DNA from: Bradyrhizobium sp. CB1015
GTDB lineage: Bacteria > Pseudomonadota > Alphaproteobacteria > Rhizobiales > Xanthobacteraceae
Assembly (NCBI RefSeq): GCF_025200925.1
Contig: NZ_CP104174.1
Location: forward strand, 5,394,001-5,458,000
DNA: 64,000 bases
Direction: 5' to 3'
Position numbers and translations under genes: made by a program. The stretch's first letter is position 1, and the number at the start of each line of letters is the position of its first letter. Shown here piece by piece: positions 1-6,988 of this stretch. The notes beneath the pieces are model-generated. The model searched no databases. It saw only the letters and a list, made by a program, of their open reading frames with translations, and was not told where the DNA came from.

Positions 1-1
1 T

Positions 2-1150
2 GAGGCGCACCGCGACCGCCTGCAAAAGGAGATCGCGGCACTGACGGCCGGGCAGGATCAGTATGGCCCGCCCGCGCCCAGCCAGACGCGAGGGACCGGC
101 CTGGCGCCGACCAAGATCAGCACCGGCAGCAACGTGGACAAGCTCGCCAGCGCCGCTGATAGCATCGAGAAGCGCACCGCCGCATTGCAGGCAGAGGCAG
201 CGGCTCTCGACCTGTCTACCGCCGCACGCGAGCGCGCCAAGGTGTCCGCCCAGCTCGAAACTATTGCAATCCAAGCGAACGCCGCCGCTGGGAAGGGCGA
301 AGGGGTCGTTACGGCTGAGCAGCGCCAGCGGATCGACGAAGTCACCGAGGCTTATGGCAAAGCCACCGAGGCCATCGAAAAGGCGACCGTTGCCCAGTCC
401 ATCCGGCGGGACCGACAGACCTCGCTGCTCGATCCCCAGGACGTGCAGATCGCCGAACAGCTTAGGGGGCTCTATCCGGACGTAGGGACGGCCCTGAACT
501 CGGTTGAAGCTTCGGCCATGCGGACCAACGAGGCCATGCGGTCGATCGGCAGCACCATGAGCAGCAGCCTTACCGGCGGCCTTGCAGACATCCTGGATGG
601 CACCAAGAGCGTGTCGGCGGGCTTTGCTGACATGTCCAGAGCCGTTGTCCGCGCCTTGGAAGAGGCCATGATCAAGATGCTGATCGTTCAGCCGCTGATG
701 CGCTCCATGAGCGGCGCGTTCGGCTTCAGCGAGGGCGGCTTAGTCGGCGCCCCCGCGCTGGCCAAGGCGGACGGCGGATTCATCACCGGACCAGGAAGCG
801 GAACGTCTGACAGCATCCCGGCGCGGCTCAGCAATGGCGAATTCGTGGTGCGAGCCTCCGCTGTGGCAAAGCACCGCGCCGTGCTGGAGGCGATCAACGC
901 CGATCGGATTCCCAGGTTCGCCGACGGTGGGCTTGTTGGCTCTGGCGGCCCGGCGGCGCCCATGATCGGCCCCCAGGCTGTGATCGCGCCCCAGATTGCG
1001 GTAACAGTCCAGGGTTCGCCTGGACAATCGCCCCAGGACCACCAGCGTATGGGCGAGATCATTGCCCAGACTGCGCAGCACCACATCAGAAGCATGATTG
1101 CTGCCGAGCTTCGGACGGCCACGCGGCCGGGCGGAGTCCTCCGCCGATAA
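2..1150 (+). CDS. Phage tail tape-measure protein, C-terminal part (cut by window edge)
   Basis: The frame is open from the left edge, so the true start lies outside the window; 382 residues are visible. The first ~150 residues are rich in Ala, Glu, Lys and Gln and look helical. The C-terminal half is Gly-rich and carries SEGGLVG, DGGFITGPGSGTSDSIPARL, NGEFVVRASAV and FADGGLVG, a pattern typical of the C-terminus of tape-measure proteins in siphophage-type prophages. These proteins set tail length and line the tail tube. Further tail genes should lie to the left. Start GTG 134 is only an internal in-frame codon. The identity of the family is inferred from motifs, not from a search. Confidence 0.8.
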   Translation, partial: EAHRDRLQKEIAALTAGQDQYGPPAPSQTRGTGLAPTKISTGSNVDKLASAADSIEKRTAALQAEAAALDLSTAARERAKVSAQLETIAIQANAAAGKGEGVVTAEQRQRIDEVTEAYGKATEAIEKATVAQSIRRDRQTSLLDPQDVQIAEQLRGLYPDVGTALNSVEASAMRTNEAMRSIGSTMSSSLTGGLADILDGTKSVSAGFADMSRAVVRALEEAMIKMLIVQPLMRSMSGAFGFSEGGLVGAPALAKADGGFITGPGSGTSDSIPARLSNGEFVVRASAVAKHRAVLEAINADRIPRFADGGLVGSGGPAAPMIGPQAVIAPQIAVTVQGSPGQSPQDHQRMGEIIAQTAQHHIRSMIAAELRTATRPGGVLRR

Positions 1151-1194
1151 ACCGGCGCATCGCGAAGGCCCAACCCGCTATATCAAAAAGAAGA

Positions 1195-1220
1195 AACCCC
1201 CGCCCGGCGAGGCGAGGGTT
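1195..1220. terminator. Stem-loop after the tape-measure gene
   Basis: AACCCCCGCC (1195-1204) can pair with GGCGAGGGTT (1211-1220) around a 6-base loop, with one mismatch. It begins 44 bases after the tape-measure stop. An A-rich run (1185-1196) precedes it, so the T-tract is on the minus strand; on the plus strand it has no clear T-run. It probably ends the phage transcript or works in both directions. Confidence 0.5.
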
Positions 1221-1264
1221 CCAGAGATCGAATTCTTGCCGTTGCTCAGACAGAAAGTTTCGAC

Positions 1265-1693
1265 GTGATTAGTTATAGCGAATCCGAAGCTCGCGATGCA
1301 GAAAAAAATGCAGACGAGCAGCCCAAGCCGCCGAACTATCGTGAGATGTTCGAGTGTCATCGCGCGGAAAAGAAGCGCGCCAAAAATCGCAGCCGGCAAG
1401 CACGTCACCGAGCGCGCCCCAAGGAAACGAGTGTCGCGAAGCTTGCTGCCGCATTGCGCAAGGCCACTGCCAAGCCGCGCGGCCCGCACACTAAGCTGCT
1501 CGAGCAGTTGCGCGACCGCGTGAAGGAGCTCGCAGGTTTTCGCTACTTGTCGCGGATGCTGATTGCGCAGCACGGCGCCATGTCCGACGCTGATCTCGGC
1601 CGGCACCTCTGCATCACTCGAAAGAAGGCATGGCAGACACGGCAGATCGTTGCCGACCTGGAGTCCGAGGGCGGCCCCTGGCACAACATTTAG
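1265..1693 (+). CDS. Hypothetical prophage protein, basic, possible winged-helix C-terminus
   Basis: 142 residues from a GTG start. The N-terminal two thirds are very basic (RAEKKRAKNRSRQARHRARP). The C-terminal ~60 residues (from about LLEQLRDRVKEL onward, including DADLGRHLCITRKKAWQTRQ) look like a small helical winged-helix fold, as in phage regulators, but I do not recognise the family. No strong ribosome-binding site is seen upstream, and the start is uncertain. It lies alone between the tape-measure terminator and a structured non-coding region. A 168-codon antisense reading frame covers the same DNA and is judged a shadow because its translation lacks recognisable structure. Confidence 0.5.
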   Translation: MISYSESEARDAEKNADEQPKPPNYREMFECHRAEKKRAKNRSRQARHRARPKETSVAKLAAALRKATAKPRGPHTKLLEQLRDRVKELAGFRYLSRMLIAQHGAMSDADLGRHLCITRKKAWQTRQIVADLESEGGPWHNI

Positions 1694-1767
1694 GGTAAAA
1701 CGTCGGAATTTCGCCTGTCACACTCACAAAGAAAGAGAAGCGAATTCAACCACTTGCGGAGGCAGGA

Positions 1768-1822
1768 TGGAACAGATTTGCCGGCAGGGTGGAACAGATT
1801 TGAAGCGTTCTGTTCCACCCTG
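1768..1822. repeat. Direct plus perfect inverted repeat (operator- or origin-like)
   Basis: TGGAACAGATTTG occurs twice (1768-1780 and 1790-1802), one period of 22 bases apart. The second copy is part of CAGGGTGGAACAG (1785-1797), which is perfectly inverted as CTGTTCCACCCTG (1810-1822) across a 12-base loop. Two direct copies plus one inverted copy in 55 bases is the layout of a protein-binding site. No flanking gene identifies the protein. Confidence 0.55.
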
Positions 1823-1827
1823 TTTTC

Positions 1828-1854
1828 AAAAACCCTGCGAAATAAGGGGTTTTT
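1828..1854. terminator. Bidirectional terminator-like hairpin
   Basis: AAAAACCC (1828-1835) pairs with GGGTTTTT (1847-1854) around the loop TGCGAAATAAG. The stem contains both the A-run and the T-run, so it could stop transcription from either side. It follows the inverted repeat at 1785-1822 by 5 bases. Confidence 0.5.
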
Positions 1855-1987
1855 CAATTCCGGATGTGTCACGCTTGCTAGAAGTAGCTAGTTGTTTGGT
1901 TGTTTAGAAAAGCGAGGGCGAAGCCCTCTTAGGAAACGTGACAGCGAAACTCGCGGTCTCCCTCGCTCCGCTCGGTCGCTTCGCTCC

Positions 1988-2031
1988 CGGGGGCTGCCGC
2001 CCCCGAACCCCCGCCGGGCCGTAGGCCCGGC
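1988..2031. repeat. Two adjacent strong GC hairpins
   Basis: CGGGGGC (1988-1994) pairs with GCCCCCG (1999-2005) around a 4-base loop, and GCCGGGCC (2013-2020) pairs with GGCCCGGC (2024-2031) around GTA. A weaker hairpin GAGGGC/GCCCTC lies near 1914-1928. With the elements at 1768-1854 these make up the gene-free stretch 1694-2131. No coding sequence in it is convincing. Confidence 0.5.
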
Positions 2032-2131
2032 TCTTTGAAATCCAGTCTCCGGAGATGGGATGCTTCCGGTCATGGAAAACTTCCAACCTGATCTGAGACA
2101 CTTCCGGCCATACTCGCCGACGGGGTCGAAT

Positions 2132-2686
2132 TTATCTCGGCAACTTCGGTTGAAGCTCAGGCTCCCTCTCAGTGCATCCTATTTCATTGCAGCTGAGCAC
2201 GACATACCCGCCTATTGCCGAGCTACTGTCGGAGCGGCGCTCGCCGGTTACTCTGTTGATCTGGCTTGACTGATAGATCTTCACGTCGTGCGGCTCGCGG
2301 ACGATGGTCACCGTTGCATAAGTGTCCCTCGTCCCATCTGTTGACTCGATGGTCACGTTCGATCTCCCTGGCGACAAGCCGGTGAAGGCGATGATGTGAT
2401 CGCTTTTGGGGATTGCCGTCACTAGCATATTGTCGTCAATGTGGACGGCCTTGATAGGACGCTTGAAATAGACCTGAGTTGGAGATGGGCTTCTGAACTT
2501 CAGGATGATGTTTCCATTTTCCGGCGCCGCGATGACAGGCTGCTCGACTACGTCCAAGCTCGTTGTGGGGCCGGGTCGCTCCTGGGGCGGTGGCCCTATC
2601 TTTTGCTGTTCCTGTGCCAGAGCTTGGACGGAAATCAGTGCAGTGGCGCAAACCGCTGAAGACAGAGCGAGTGCAACGAGCTTCAT
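2132..2686 (-). CDS. Exported protein with a pilus-assembly (CpaC N-terminal-like) domain
   Basis: 184 residues. A signal peptide is clear (MKLVALALSSAVCATALISV, cleavage likely after QALAQ). After a Pro-rich linker, the segment from about residue 60 to 135 (VYFKRPIKAVHIDD, VTAIPKSDHIIAFTGLSPG, NVTIESTDG) resembles the N-terminal domain of Caulobacter-type secretins (CpaC/RcpA, PF13629-like). No secretin barrel follows, so it is a stand-alone periplasmic domain. The tail has two cysteines (LSCNEIGCTE) that may form a disulfide. It lies on the opposite strand to the phage genes, so it may be cargo rather than a virion gene. The family assignment is by pattern recognition. Confidence 0.7.
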   Translation of the reverse strand: MKLVALALSSAVCATALISVQALAQEQQKIGPPPQERPGPTTSLDVVEQPVIAAPENGNIILKFRSPSPTQVYFKRPIKAVHIDDNMLVTAIPKSDHIIAFTGLSPGRSNVTIESTDGTRDTYATVTIVREPHDVKIYQSSQINRVTGERRSDSSSAIGGYVVLSCNEIGCTEREPELQPKLPR

Positions 2687-2888
2687 GAAAAACCCTCCAA
2701 ATAATGGATCTAGGATGCCACAACTGACGGGGCCGCACTAGCCAACAGCCGCGACCGGACGGCACGGCTTTTTGTAAGTCAGTGCTGACTTGAAATTTAT
2801 TCAACAAAAGCAATTACTTGACGTCATTTTGCGAATATGAGTCTTATGGCACCACACCGCTCTGGTGGGGCTCAAAAAAGGGAATGCC

Positions 2889-3065
2889 ATGTTGATCGCC
2901 GACGACCGTTACACCACGCTTGTGAAAACGCTGACCGAGCTGGACCAGACGACGCAATGTCCGTTCGCAAATCCCCGCGCTCGGCGCGCCTGGATTGAGA
3001 CCCAGGTGCAAGAGGCTCTGTGCGCGGCTGATGTGTATCCGGAAAACAGCGAAACAAGCGCCTAA
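2889..3065 (+). CDS. Small hypothetical protein (58 aa)
   Basis: Begins MLIADDRYTTLVKTL. ATG 2889 is preferred over the upstream GTG at 2865 because an A/G-rich ribosome-binding site (AAAAAAGGGAA) lies just before it. The protein is mildly acidic, has no signal peptide or membrane segment, and contains one Cys near the middle (TQCPFANPRARRAWI). Not recognised. It sits in the lower-GC accessory region. Confidence 0.5.
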   Translation: MLIADDRYTTLVKTLTELDQTTQCPFANPRARRAWIETQVQEALCAADVYPENSETSA

Positions 3066-3222
3066 AAATTTGTGCGCGCAGCGCAAGTGCTCACCGCTAT
3101 AGCCTATCAAGTGAGGGCCATTCCCAGTCGGGGCCGTTCACTCTCCATGTCGTTTCCAGCTCGGTGCACAATGCCGAGCTGGTTTCGTCTGGGGATCATT
3201 CCGGCTGTGACAGGAGAAGTGA

Positions 3223-3459
3223 ATGTCCATTACTAAAGATGACTACCCCGGCGTGACAGAGTTTGGCGCCGTCCCTCAGAAAGTCGAGGACGACACCATT
3301 GTGCAGATCGAAAGTGAGGCAGCCAACCTGCGGGCGATCGGCACCAAAAACATGTTCGTCTCCATGGGAGAGCATCCGACCTTAGGTTCGGTGCTGATCC
3401 TGAACCTCGACGACGGCACGGGCGGTTTCGTGCTGGCTGACCGCGTCCGATTCGTCTGA
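3223..3459 (+). CDS. Small hypothetical protein (78 aa)
   Basis: Starts at ATG 3223 with a good ribosome-binding site (CAGGAGAAGTGA). The sequence alternates short strands and turns (EFGAVPQKVEDD, VLILNLDDGTGGFVLADRV), suggesting a small beta-rich soluble domain. There is no signal peptide. Family unknown; probably an accessory gene of the island. It is 63 bases upstream of the membrane protein at 3523 and could share its transcript. Confidence 0.6.
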   Translation: MSITKDDYPGVTEFGAVPQKVEDDTIVQIESEAANLRAIGTKNMFVSMGEHPTLGSVLILNLDDGTGGFVLADRVRFV

Positions 3460-3522
3460 TTGCCTGGCTAATCTATTGCCCAAGATTGGCCCTCGCGCTT
3501 AGATTGCGGGGGGGCCGATTCC

Positions 3523-4239
3523 ATGCCTGATTACTCAAGCTCTTTTACAAAATACCGCGCCTACAATATCACTCCAGACACGCTGACGGCGATCGTCTCC
3601 CTGGTGACGAAATTCATCGAGCGGCCAGCGACCATTACGATCTACCTGGACGATGACCACGAAGTCAAAGACACGGACTTGGATGCCCTAGTCAACGATA
3701 CGTTCGTCAAGGCGCAGAAAATCCAACGCTTGAAAATCGATGGTAGGAACAGGTTGGGACCTGACTTAGTCCACTCGATATCGATCAGCTTTGAGTCCGA
3801 CCAGTTGTTGAGAGTAGTGCAGGTCACAATTGCCGGAGATCGCGATCGATCTATCGTGGCTCGCCGGGAATTGGATACGATCCTTCGAGGGGCCGAGTAT
3901 TGGTATTCTGCGCTGCTTCCGTCGAGGTCATCGTTCCTTTTCTTCCAGCTGTCGTTCTTCGTGCCTGTTGTCATTATTGCGGCACTGTCGGCTTATTTGA
4001 CTTGGCTATTCGGTGGGGCCGTGACGGAAAACTCCATAACTGGTTGGGTGCTTGTTCCGGCCGTCGTTCTTCTGGCGGGTTATTTCGGGCTCAAGGACTA
4101 CGTGTTTCCGAGGTTAACGTTTGACATTGGCCGTTCAGCGGATCGAATTAAGATAGCGGGTTACTGGCGAAACATTCTGCTCACCGGCGTCGTGATTGGA
4201 ATAGTCATCAAGCTGGTGATCGATAGGCTGCTAAAGTGA
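3523..4239 (+). CDS. Hypothetical membrane protein with N-terminal cytosolic domain
   Basis: 238 residues. Residues 1-140 form a soluble, mixed alpha/beta domain rich in Asp (YLDDDHEVKDTDLDALVND). Three hydrophobic segments follow, at about 146-168, 176-192 and 215-234, the first beginning FLFFQLSFFVPVVIIA. The last ends the protein, so the N-terminus is probably cytoplasmic. No known family is recognised. GC is visibly below that of the core genes. The downstream stop abuts the integrase remnant at 4240. An island cargo gene, possibly defence-related, is conceivable but unsupported. Confidence 0.6.
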   Translation: MPDYSSSFTKYRAYNITPDTLTAIVSLVTKFIERPATITIYLDDDHEVKDTDLDALVNDTFVKAQKIQRLKIDGRNRLGPDLVHSISISFESDQLLRVVQVTIAGDRDRSIVARRELDTILRGAEYWYSALLPSRSSFLFFQLSFFVPVVIIAALSAYLTWLFGGAVTENSITGWVLVPAVVLLAGYFGLKDYVFPRLTFDIGRSADRIKIAGYWRNILLTGVVIGIVIKLVIDRLLK

Positions 4240-4359
4240 TCACCTTAAGCCGCATCTAATCACCCCGATCATCGTCACGCGGTCGCGCAGCGGGCCTTCA
4301 GGCAGCACGCCATAGCGCCCCGTCGTGCTCGCCTTGGTGTGTCCCAGCAACACGCATAC
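4240..4359 (-). pseudogene. C-terminal remnant of a tyrosine recombinase (phage integrase)
   Basis: Read on the minus strand, 4359-4240 encodes VCVLLGHTKASTTGRYGVLP followed by ~19 residues and a TGA stop. This is the box II C-terminus of a tyrosine recombinase (LGHT-x-x-STT-x-RY, with the nucleophile Tyr). An in-frame stop at 4368-4366 cuts it off, and no integrase catalytic core precedes it. The fragment is too short to be a gene. It indicates an older integrase lost by deletion or by a later insertion, next to the intact integrase at 4672. Confidence 0.75.
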
Positions 4360-4433
4360 TGCTTGTCAAGCCCGCCTTGCGAAACACGGCGCATCCCGAC
4401 GTTCGCCCGCTATATCTAACTCATAGCTCGGTG

Positions 4434-4697
4434 ATGGGAACGGCGGACGTGCGAAAGCGGTGTCTAACAAAGCAGGAGGCGGCCGATTACTGTGGCTGCA
4501 ACACCCTGTCCGCGTTTGACCGCTGGATTCAAAAGGGACTTATCCCCAGAGCAATGCCCGGGACCAACCGCTGGGACCTCAAAGCCCTTGACTCGGCCCT
4601 AGACCGGGCATCGGGCCTTGTGACAGAATCGTCTCCCGAAATGACCCCATACCAGCGTTGGAAGGCTGAGAATGCGCGTAAGACCCAAGCCGCTTAA
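4434..4697 (+). CDS. Excisionase-like helix-turn-helix protein
   Basis: 87 residues from ATG 4434 (an upstream in-frame ATG at 4377 is possible but lies in less conserved-looking sequence). Residues ~5-50 (RCLTKQEAADYCGC, FDRWIQKGLIP, NRWDLKALDSALDR) have the pattern of a MerR-like/HTH_17 DNA-binding domain as in phage Xis proteins. Its 3' end overlaps the integrase gene by 26 bases, the usual arrangement for a recombination-directionality factor with its integrase. The role in excision is inferred from the family and context. Confidence 0.7.
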   Translation: MGTADVRKRCLTKQEAADYCGCNTLSAFDRWIQKGLIPRAMPGTNRWDLKALDSALDRASGLVTESSPEMTPYQRWKAENARKTQAA

Positions 4698-5733
4698 GCT
4701 CAAGGGTATCAACCGCGTTCCCAAGCGTCAGGCAGATGGCACGGTCAAAATCTATCTCTACCACCGCGCTACCGGCATCCGGCTGCACCCGGAACGGCTT
4801 GCTGAGACCTACGCTGAGGCAGAGAAGCGGACCCGCCGGAAGAGCGAAAAGACGCTCACCGATCTCATTCGGCTGTTCGACACCTCCAGCACATATGCTG
4901 CGCTGAGCGAAGAGTCGCGCAAGCAGTATCCCTGGAAGCTCAAGCGTATCGAGCAGCAGTGGGGCACTGTTCCGGAAGACACCTTTAACAACGCAGACGA
5001 TGCCGACGCGTTCGCGGCAGACGCCCTCGCGTGGCACCAAGAGCTTGGCAAGACCTCTCGTCGATCGGCCGACAATCTCATGTCGGCGCTTTGCCGCGTT
5101 CTCTCGTTCGCAAAAGAGCAGCGCCGCATCAAGCACCACCCTATTCCCACCTTCCACCGCCTCTACAAGAGCGACCGGGCCGACAAAACGTGGTCGGAGG
5201 ACCTACAGCAGCAGTTCATCAAAACTGCCCGCCCCGCCATGGCGACTGCCATGATCCTGGTCCGAAACACGGCCATGCGCGCCGGCGACGTTCGCAAATT
5301 TGCTTGGACCCGCTACGACGGGCAGCGTGTCCAAATCCGGTCGAGCAAGACCGGCAAGATGCTTTGGATCCCCGCCACGCGCGAGCTGAAGTCCCATCTC
5401 GACGCCCTGCCCCGCGTCGGCGCGCTGGTAATGCTGACGCCGACCGGCAAGGCCTACACTAAGCGCTACTTCAACGATCACTGGCGCGAAGACTCGGACG
5501 CCGTTGGAGCTGGTGACCTGAACTTTCACGACAACCGGGGCACGGCCGCGACACTGTTGGCTGAAGCGGGCGCGACGGCGCCTGAGATCGCCGAAGCGCT
5601 GACTTGGACCGTGGACAAGGCTCAGCGTGTTATTGACGCCTATTTGGCTCGCCGCGGCGTGTTGGCGGCGAACGCTATCCAGAAGCTTGAGGATTACCGA
5701 GACAGCCGCGCGGCCGTGCTACTATCTTCATAA
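4672..5733 (+). CDS. int: Tyrosine-type site-specific recombinase (integrase)
   Basis: 353 residues. An N-terminal DNA-binding part (to ~165) contains a helical SAM-like core domain. The catalytic part shows the first Arg (RNTAMRAGDVRKF), the beta-hairpin Lys region (IRSSKTGKMLWIPA), the HxxR box (NFHDNRGTAATLLAEAG) and the nucleophile Tyr (RVIDAYLARR). Length fits phage and island integrases. It overlaps the xis-like gene by 26 bases and is followed by a strong terminator at 5748. The nearest tRNA 3' end is tRNA-Pro at 6797, the likely attachment site. It is probably functional, as no frame break is seen. Confidence 0.92.
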   Translation: MRVRPKPLKLKGINRVPKRQADGTVKIYLYHRATGIRLHPERLAETYAEAEKRTRRKSEKTLTDLIRLFDTSSTYAALSEESRKQYPWKLKRIEQQWGTVPEDTFNNADDADAFAADALAWHQELGKTSRRSADNLMSALCRVLSFAKEQRRIKHHPIPTFHRLYKSDRADKTWSEDLQQQFIKTARPAMATAMILVRNTAMRAGDVRKFAWTRYDGQRVQIRSSKTGKMLWIPATRELKSHLDALPRVGALVMLTPTGKAYTKRYFNDHWREDSDAVGAGDLNFHDNRGTAATLLAEAGATAPEIAEALTWTVDKAQRVIDAYLARRGVLAANAIQKLEDYRDSRAAVLLSS

Positions 5734-5747
5734 CATCGCCCAAAAAC

Positions 5748-5773
5748 AAAGCCCGCCACAGTGGGCGGGCTTT
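5748..5773 (+). terminator. Rho-independent terminator of the integrase gene
   Basis: AAAGCCCGCC (5748-5757) pairs with GGCGGGCTTT (5764-5773) around a 6-base loop, starting 15 bases after the int stop. A-run and T-run flank the stem, so it may also serve the converging small gene ending at 5793. Confidence 0.85.
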
Positions 5774-5792
5774 GCAGACAGTGCACTGCCGG

Positions 5793-6026
5793 TCACGCAG
5801 CTTGCAATGAGTCGTCTAGTTCGTCGTGCTCTTCCAGACCATCCGAATCCACGACAAGCGCTTTCTCATCGGATGCATCCCAAGCCAACCATTGTTCCTT
5901 GGTAATGCTATCGACCAGGTTTTTAGTCTGAGGCACTTCCTTGATGCGCGCCATGGCATCATGGATAGCCTTATTCAACAAATCGGTCGTCTCAACCGAG
6001 TTTGCCTTGTTTTCCATTTCTGCCAT
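5793..6026 (-). CDS. Small acidic hypothetical protein (77 aa)
   Basis: Begins MAEMENKANSVETTDLLNKA and is strongly acidic at its end (DSDGLEEHDELDD). The middle is helical (TKNLVDSITKEQWLAWDASDE). It has no signal peptide or membrane segment. Its ATG follows the stop of the upstream gene by one base, so the two are translationally coupled. It is unknown; small acidic partners of this size are common as antitoxins or immunity proteins, but nothing here proves that. GC is lower than in the core genome. Confidence 0.65.
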   Translation of the reverse strand: MAEMENKANSVETTDLLNKAIHDAMARIKEVPQTKNLVDSITKEQWLAWDASDEKALVVDSDGLEEHDELDDSLQAA

Positions 6027-6027
6027 G

Positions 6028-6597
6028 TCACAACTCCTTAGCCAGATACGAACTTCTGACCTTTGCTAGTTTGTATGGTTTGTAGCCATACCGTTCATAC
6101 TTCGCAGGCTCAACTGCATCCTTTATCAGAACTCGTTCGCTACCGAGCAGTTTCGCATACTCCTCAGCACAAGCCAATATAGGCAAAAGAATCCCGCCTT
6201 TCAGGTAGTTTGGCGCAAAGGACCTTTCCACCCAATGAATAACTAGGTGTGTTTTAGCATTTGAGGGCTTTCCCAGCGCTAGTCCCTGCAAAACTCGAGT
6301 TCCTTCAACGTCTTGCCACACCGCCAAATCGAAGTAAGAAGGCTTGTTGAGGAACTTAAAATAAAGGCGCTCCCAACTGATTGGGAACCCGTGGTGAGTG
6401 GTATCATTGTAGTGCTTGGGCCACTCAGTTCGGGCGTAGTCCGTTGCGTCCCTATTGATCGAAGATAGTGTCACCCGGTCCCACATCAAGCGGTTCCCAA
6501 ACTGTTTCACCTTTTCGTTCAGAGACTTAACGACGGCCCCGCGAGAGTGGTTCTTTAACGCGTAATAGTAAGCATAATTGTATTCGTCGAAATACAT
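6028..6597 (-). CDS. GNAT-fold-like hypothetical protein, degenerate acyl-CoA motif
   Basis: 189 residues from ATG 6597 (a GTG at 6624 is an alternative; the ATG has GGGGA upstream). The C-terminal half has the order of GNAT acetyltransferase elements: a beta strand (HLVIHWVER), a loop and helix where the acetyl-CoA motif normally lies (YLKGGILLPILACAEEYAKL), then RVLIKDAV and YERYGYKP, like the usual FYEKLGF. The canonical Q/RxxGxG/A pyrophosphate loop is not intact, so catalysis is doubtful or atypical. The N-terminal ~90 residues are unrecognised and aromatic-rich. It is low in GC (about half G+C by eye) and lies at the island end by the tRNA. Confidence 0.6.
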   Translation of the reverse strand: MYFDEYNYAYYYALKNHSRGAVVKSLNEKVKQFGNRLMWDRVTLSSINRDATDYARTEWPKHYNDTTHHGFPISWERLYFKFLNKPSYFDLAVWQDVEGTRVLQGLALGKPSNAKTHLVIHWVERSFAPNYLKGGILLPILACAEEYAKLLGSERVLIKDAVEPAKYERYGYKPYKLAKVRSSYLAKEL

Positions 6598-6722
6598 CAA
6601 CGCGATCCCCGGCAAACAATGCACCTTATGCGCGAATCACCGGGCCTTTCCATCAATTTTTCAGATACGGCTCGGACTGACCTTGCTGTAGCTCAAGCCT
6701 CAGAACGCGCTGAGAACAAATT

Positions 6723-6765
6723 TGCAAACCGCCTGCAAACGGGCGATCGGCTGCAAACCGATCGC
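6723..6765. repeat. TGCAAAC direct repeats and GCGATCGG hairpin beside tRNA-Pro
   Basis: TGCAAAC occurs at 6723, 6734 and 6752. GCGATCGG (6743-6750) is inverted as CCGATCGC (6758-6765) around CTGCAAA. The cluster lies 32 bases outside the tRNA 3' end, on the integrase side, where integrase arm-type sites or a tRNA terminator would be expected. The function is inferred from position only. Confidence 0.45.
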
Positions 6766-6796
6766 TCAAAGAGCCCCCTGATCTTACTGAGGAATT

Positions 6797-6874
6797 TGGT
6801 CGGAGCGAGAGGATTTGAACCTCCGACCCCTAGTCTCCCAGACTAGTGCGCTAACCGGGCTGCGCCACGCTCCG
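6797..6874 (-). tRNA. tRNA-Pro (anticodon GGG)
   Basis: On the minus strand CGGAGCG (6874-6868) pairs with CGCTCCG ahead of the discriminator A and an encoded CCA (6799-6797). The D-arm, anticodon stem CTAGT/ACTAG with loop CTGGGAG, and the T-arm with TTCAAAT are all present, giving anticodon GGG. The 3' end points toward the integrase, so the T-arm/anticodon half is the likely attB core of the island at 1-6796. Confidence 0.95.
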
Positions 6875-6982
6875 AATGCCGTTCCATTAGCTAGGATCGC
6901 CGCTTTGCGCAAGGCGAGGCCGCAGCATTTTGCTGTATCCGCCCGAGCGGGCCGGAACTGGCCACAAAGCCGGCGGGATCGC

Positions 6983-6988
6983 CCTAGC
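6983..6988. repeat. Left target-site duplication of the IS481-type element (CCTAGC)
   Basis: CCTAGC here is identical to 8023-8028. It matches the NCTAGN target known for Bordetella IS481. Its TAG, read on the minus strand at 6986-6984, is the stop codon of the transposase. Confidence 0.93.

Noticed and set aside
1178..1684. A 168-codon minus-strand frame overlapping the hypothetical prophage gene
   Set aside because: Lacks a credible start and protein-like pattern; the plus-strand gene is preferred, though with moderate confidence.
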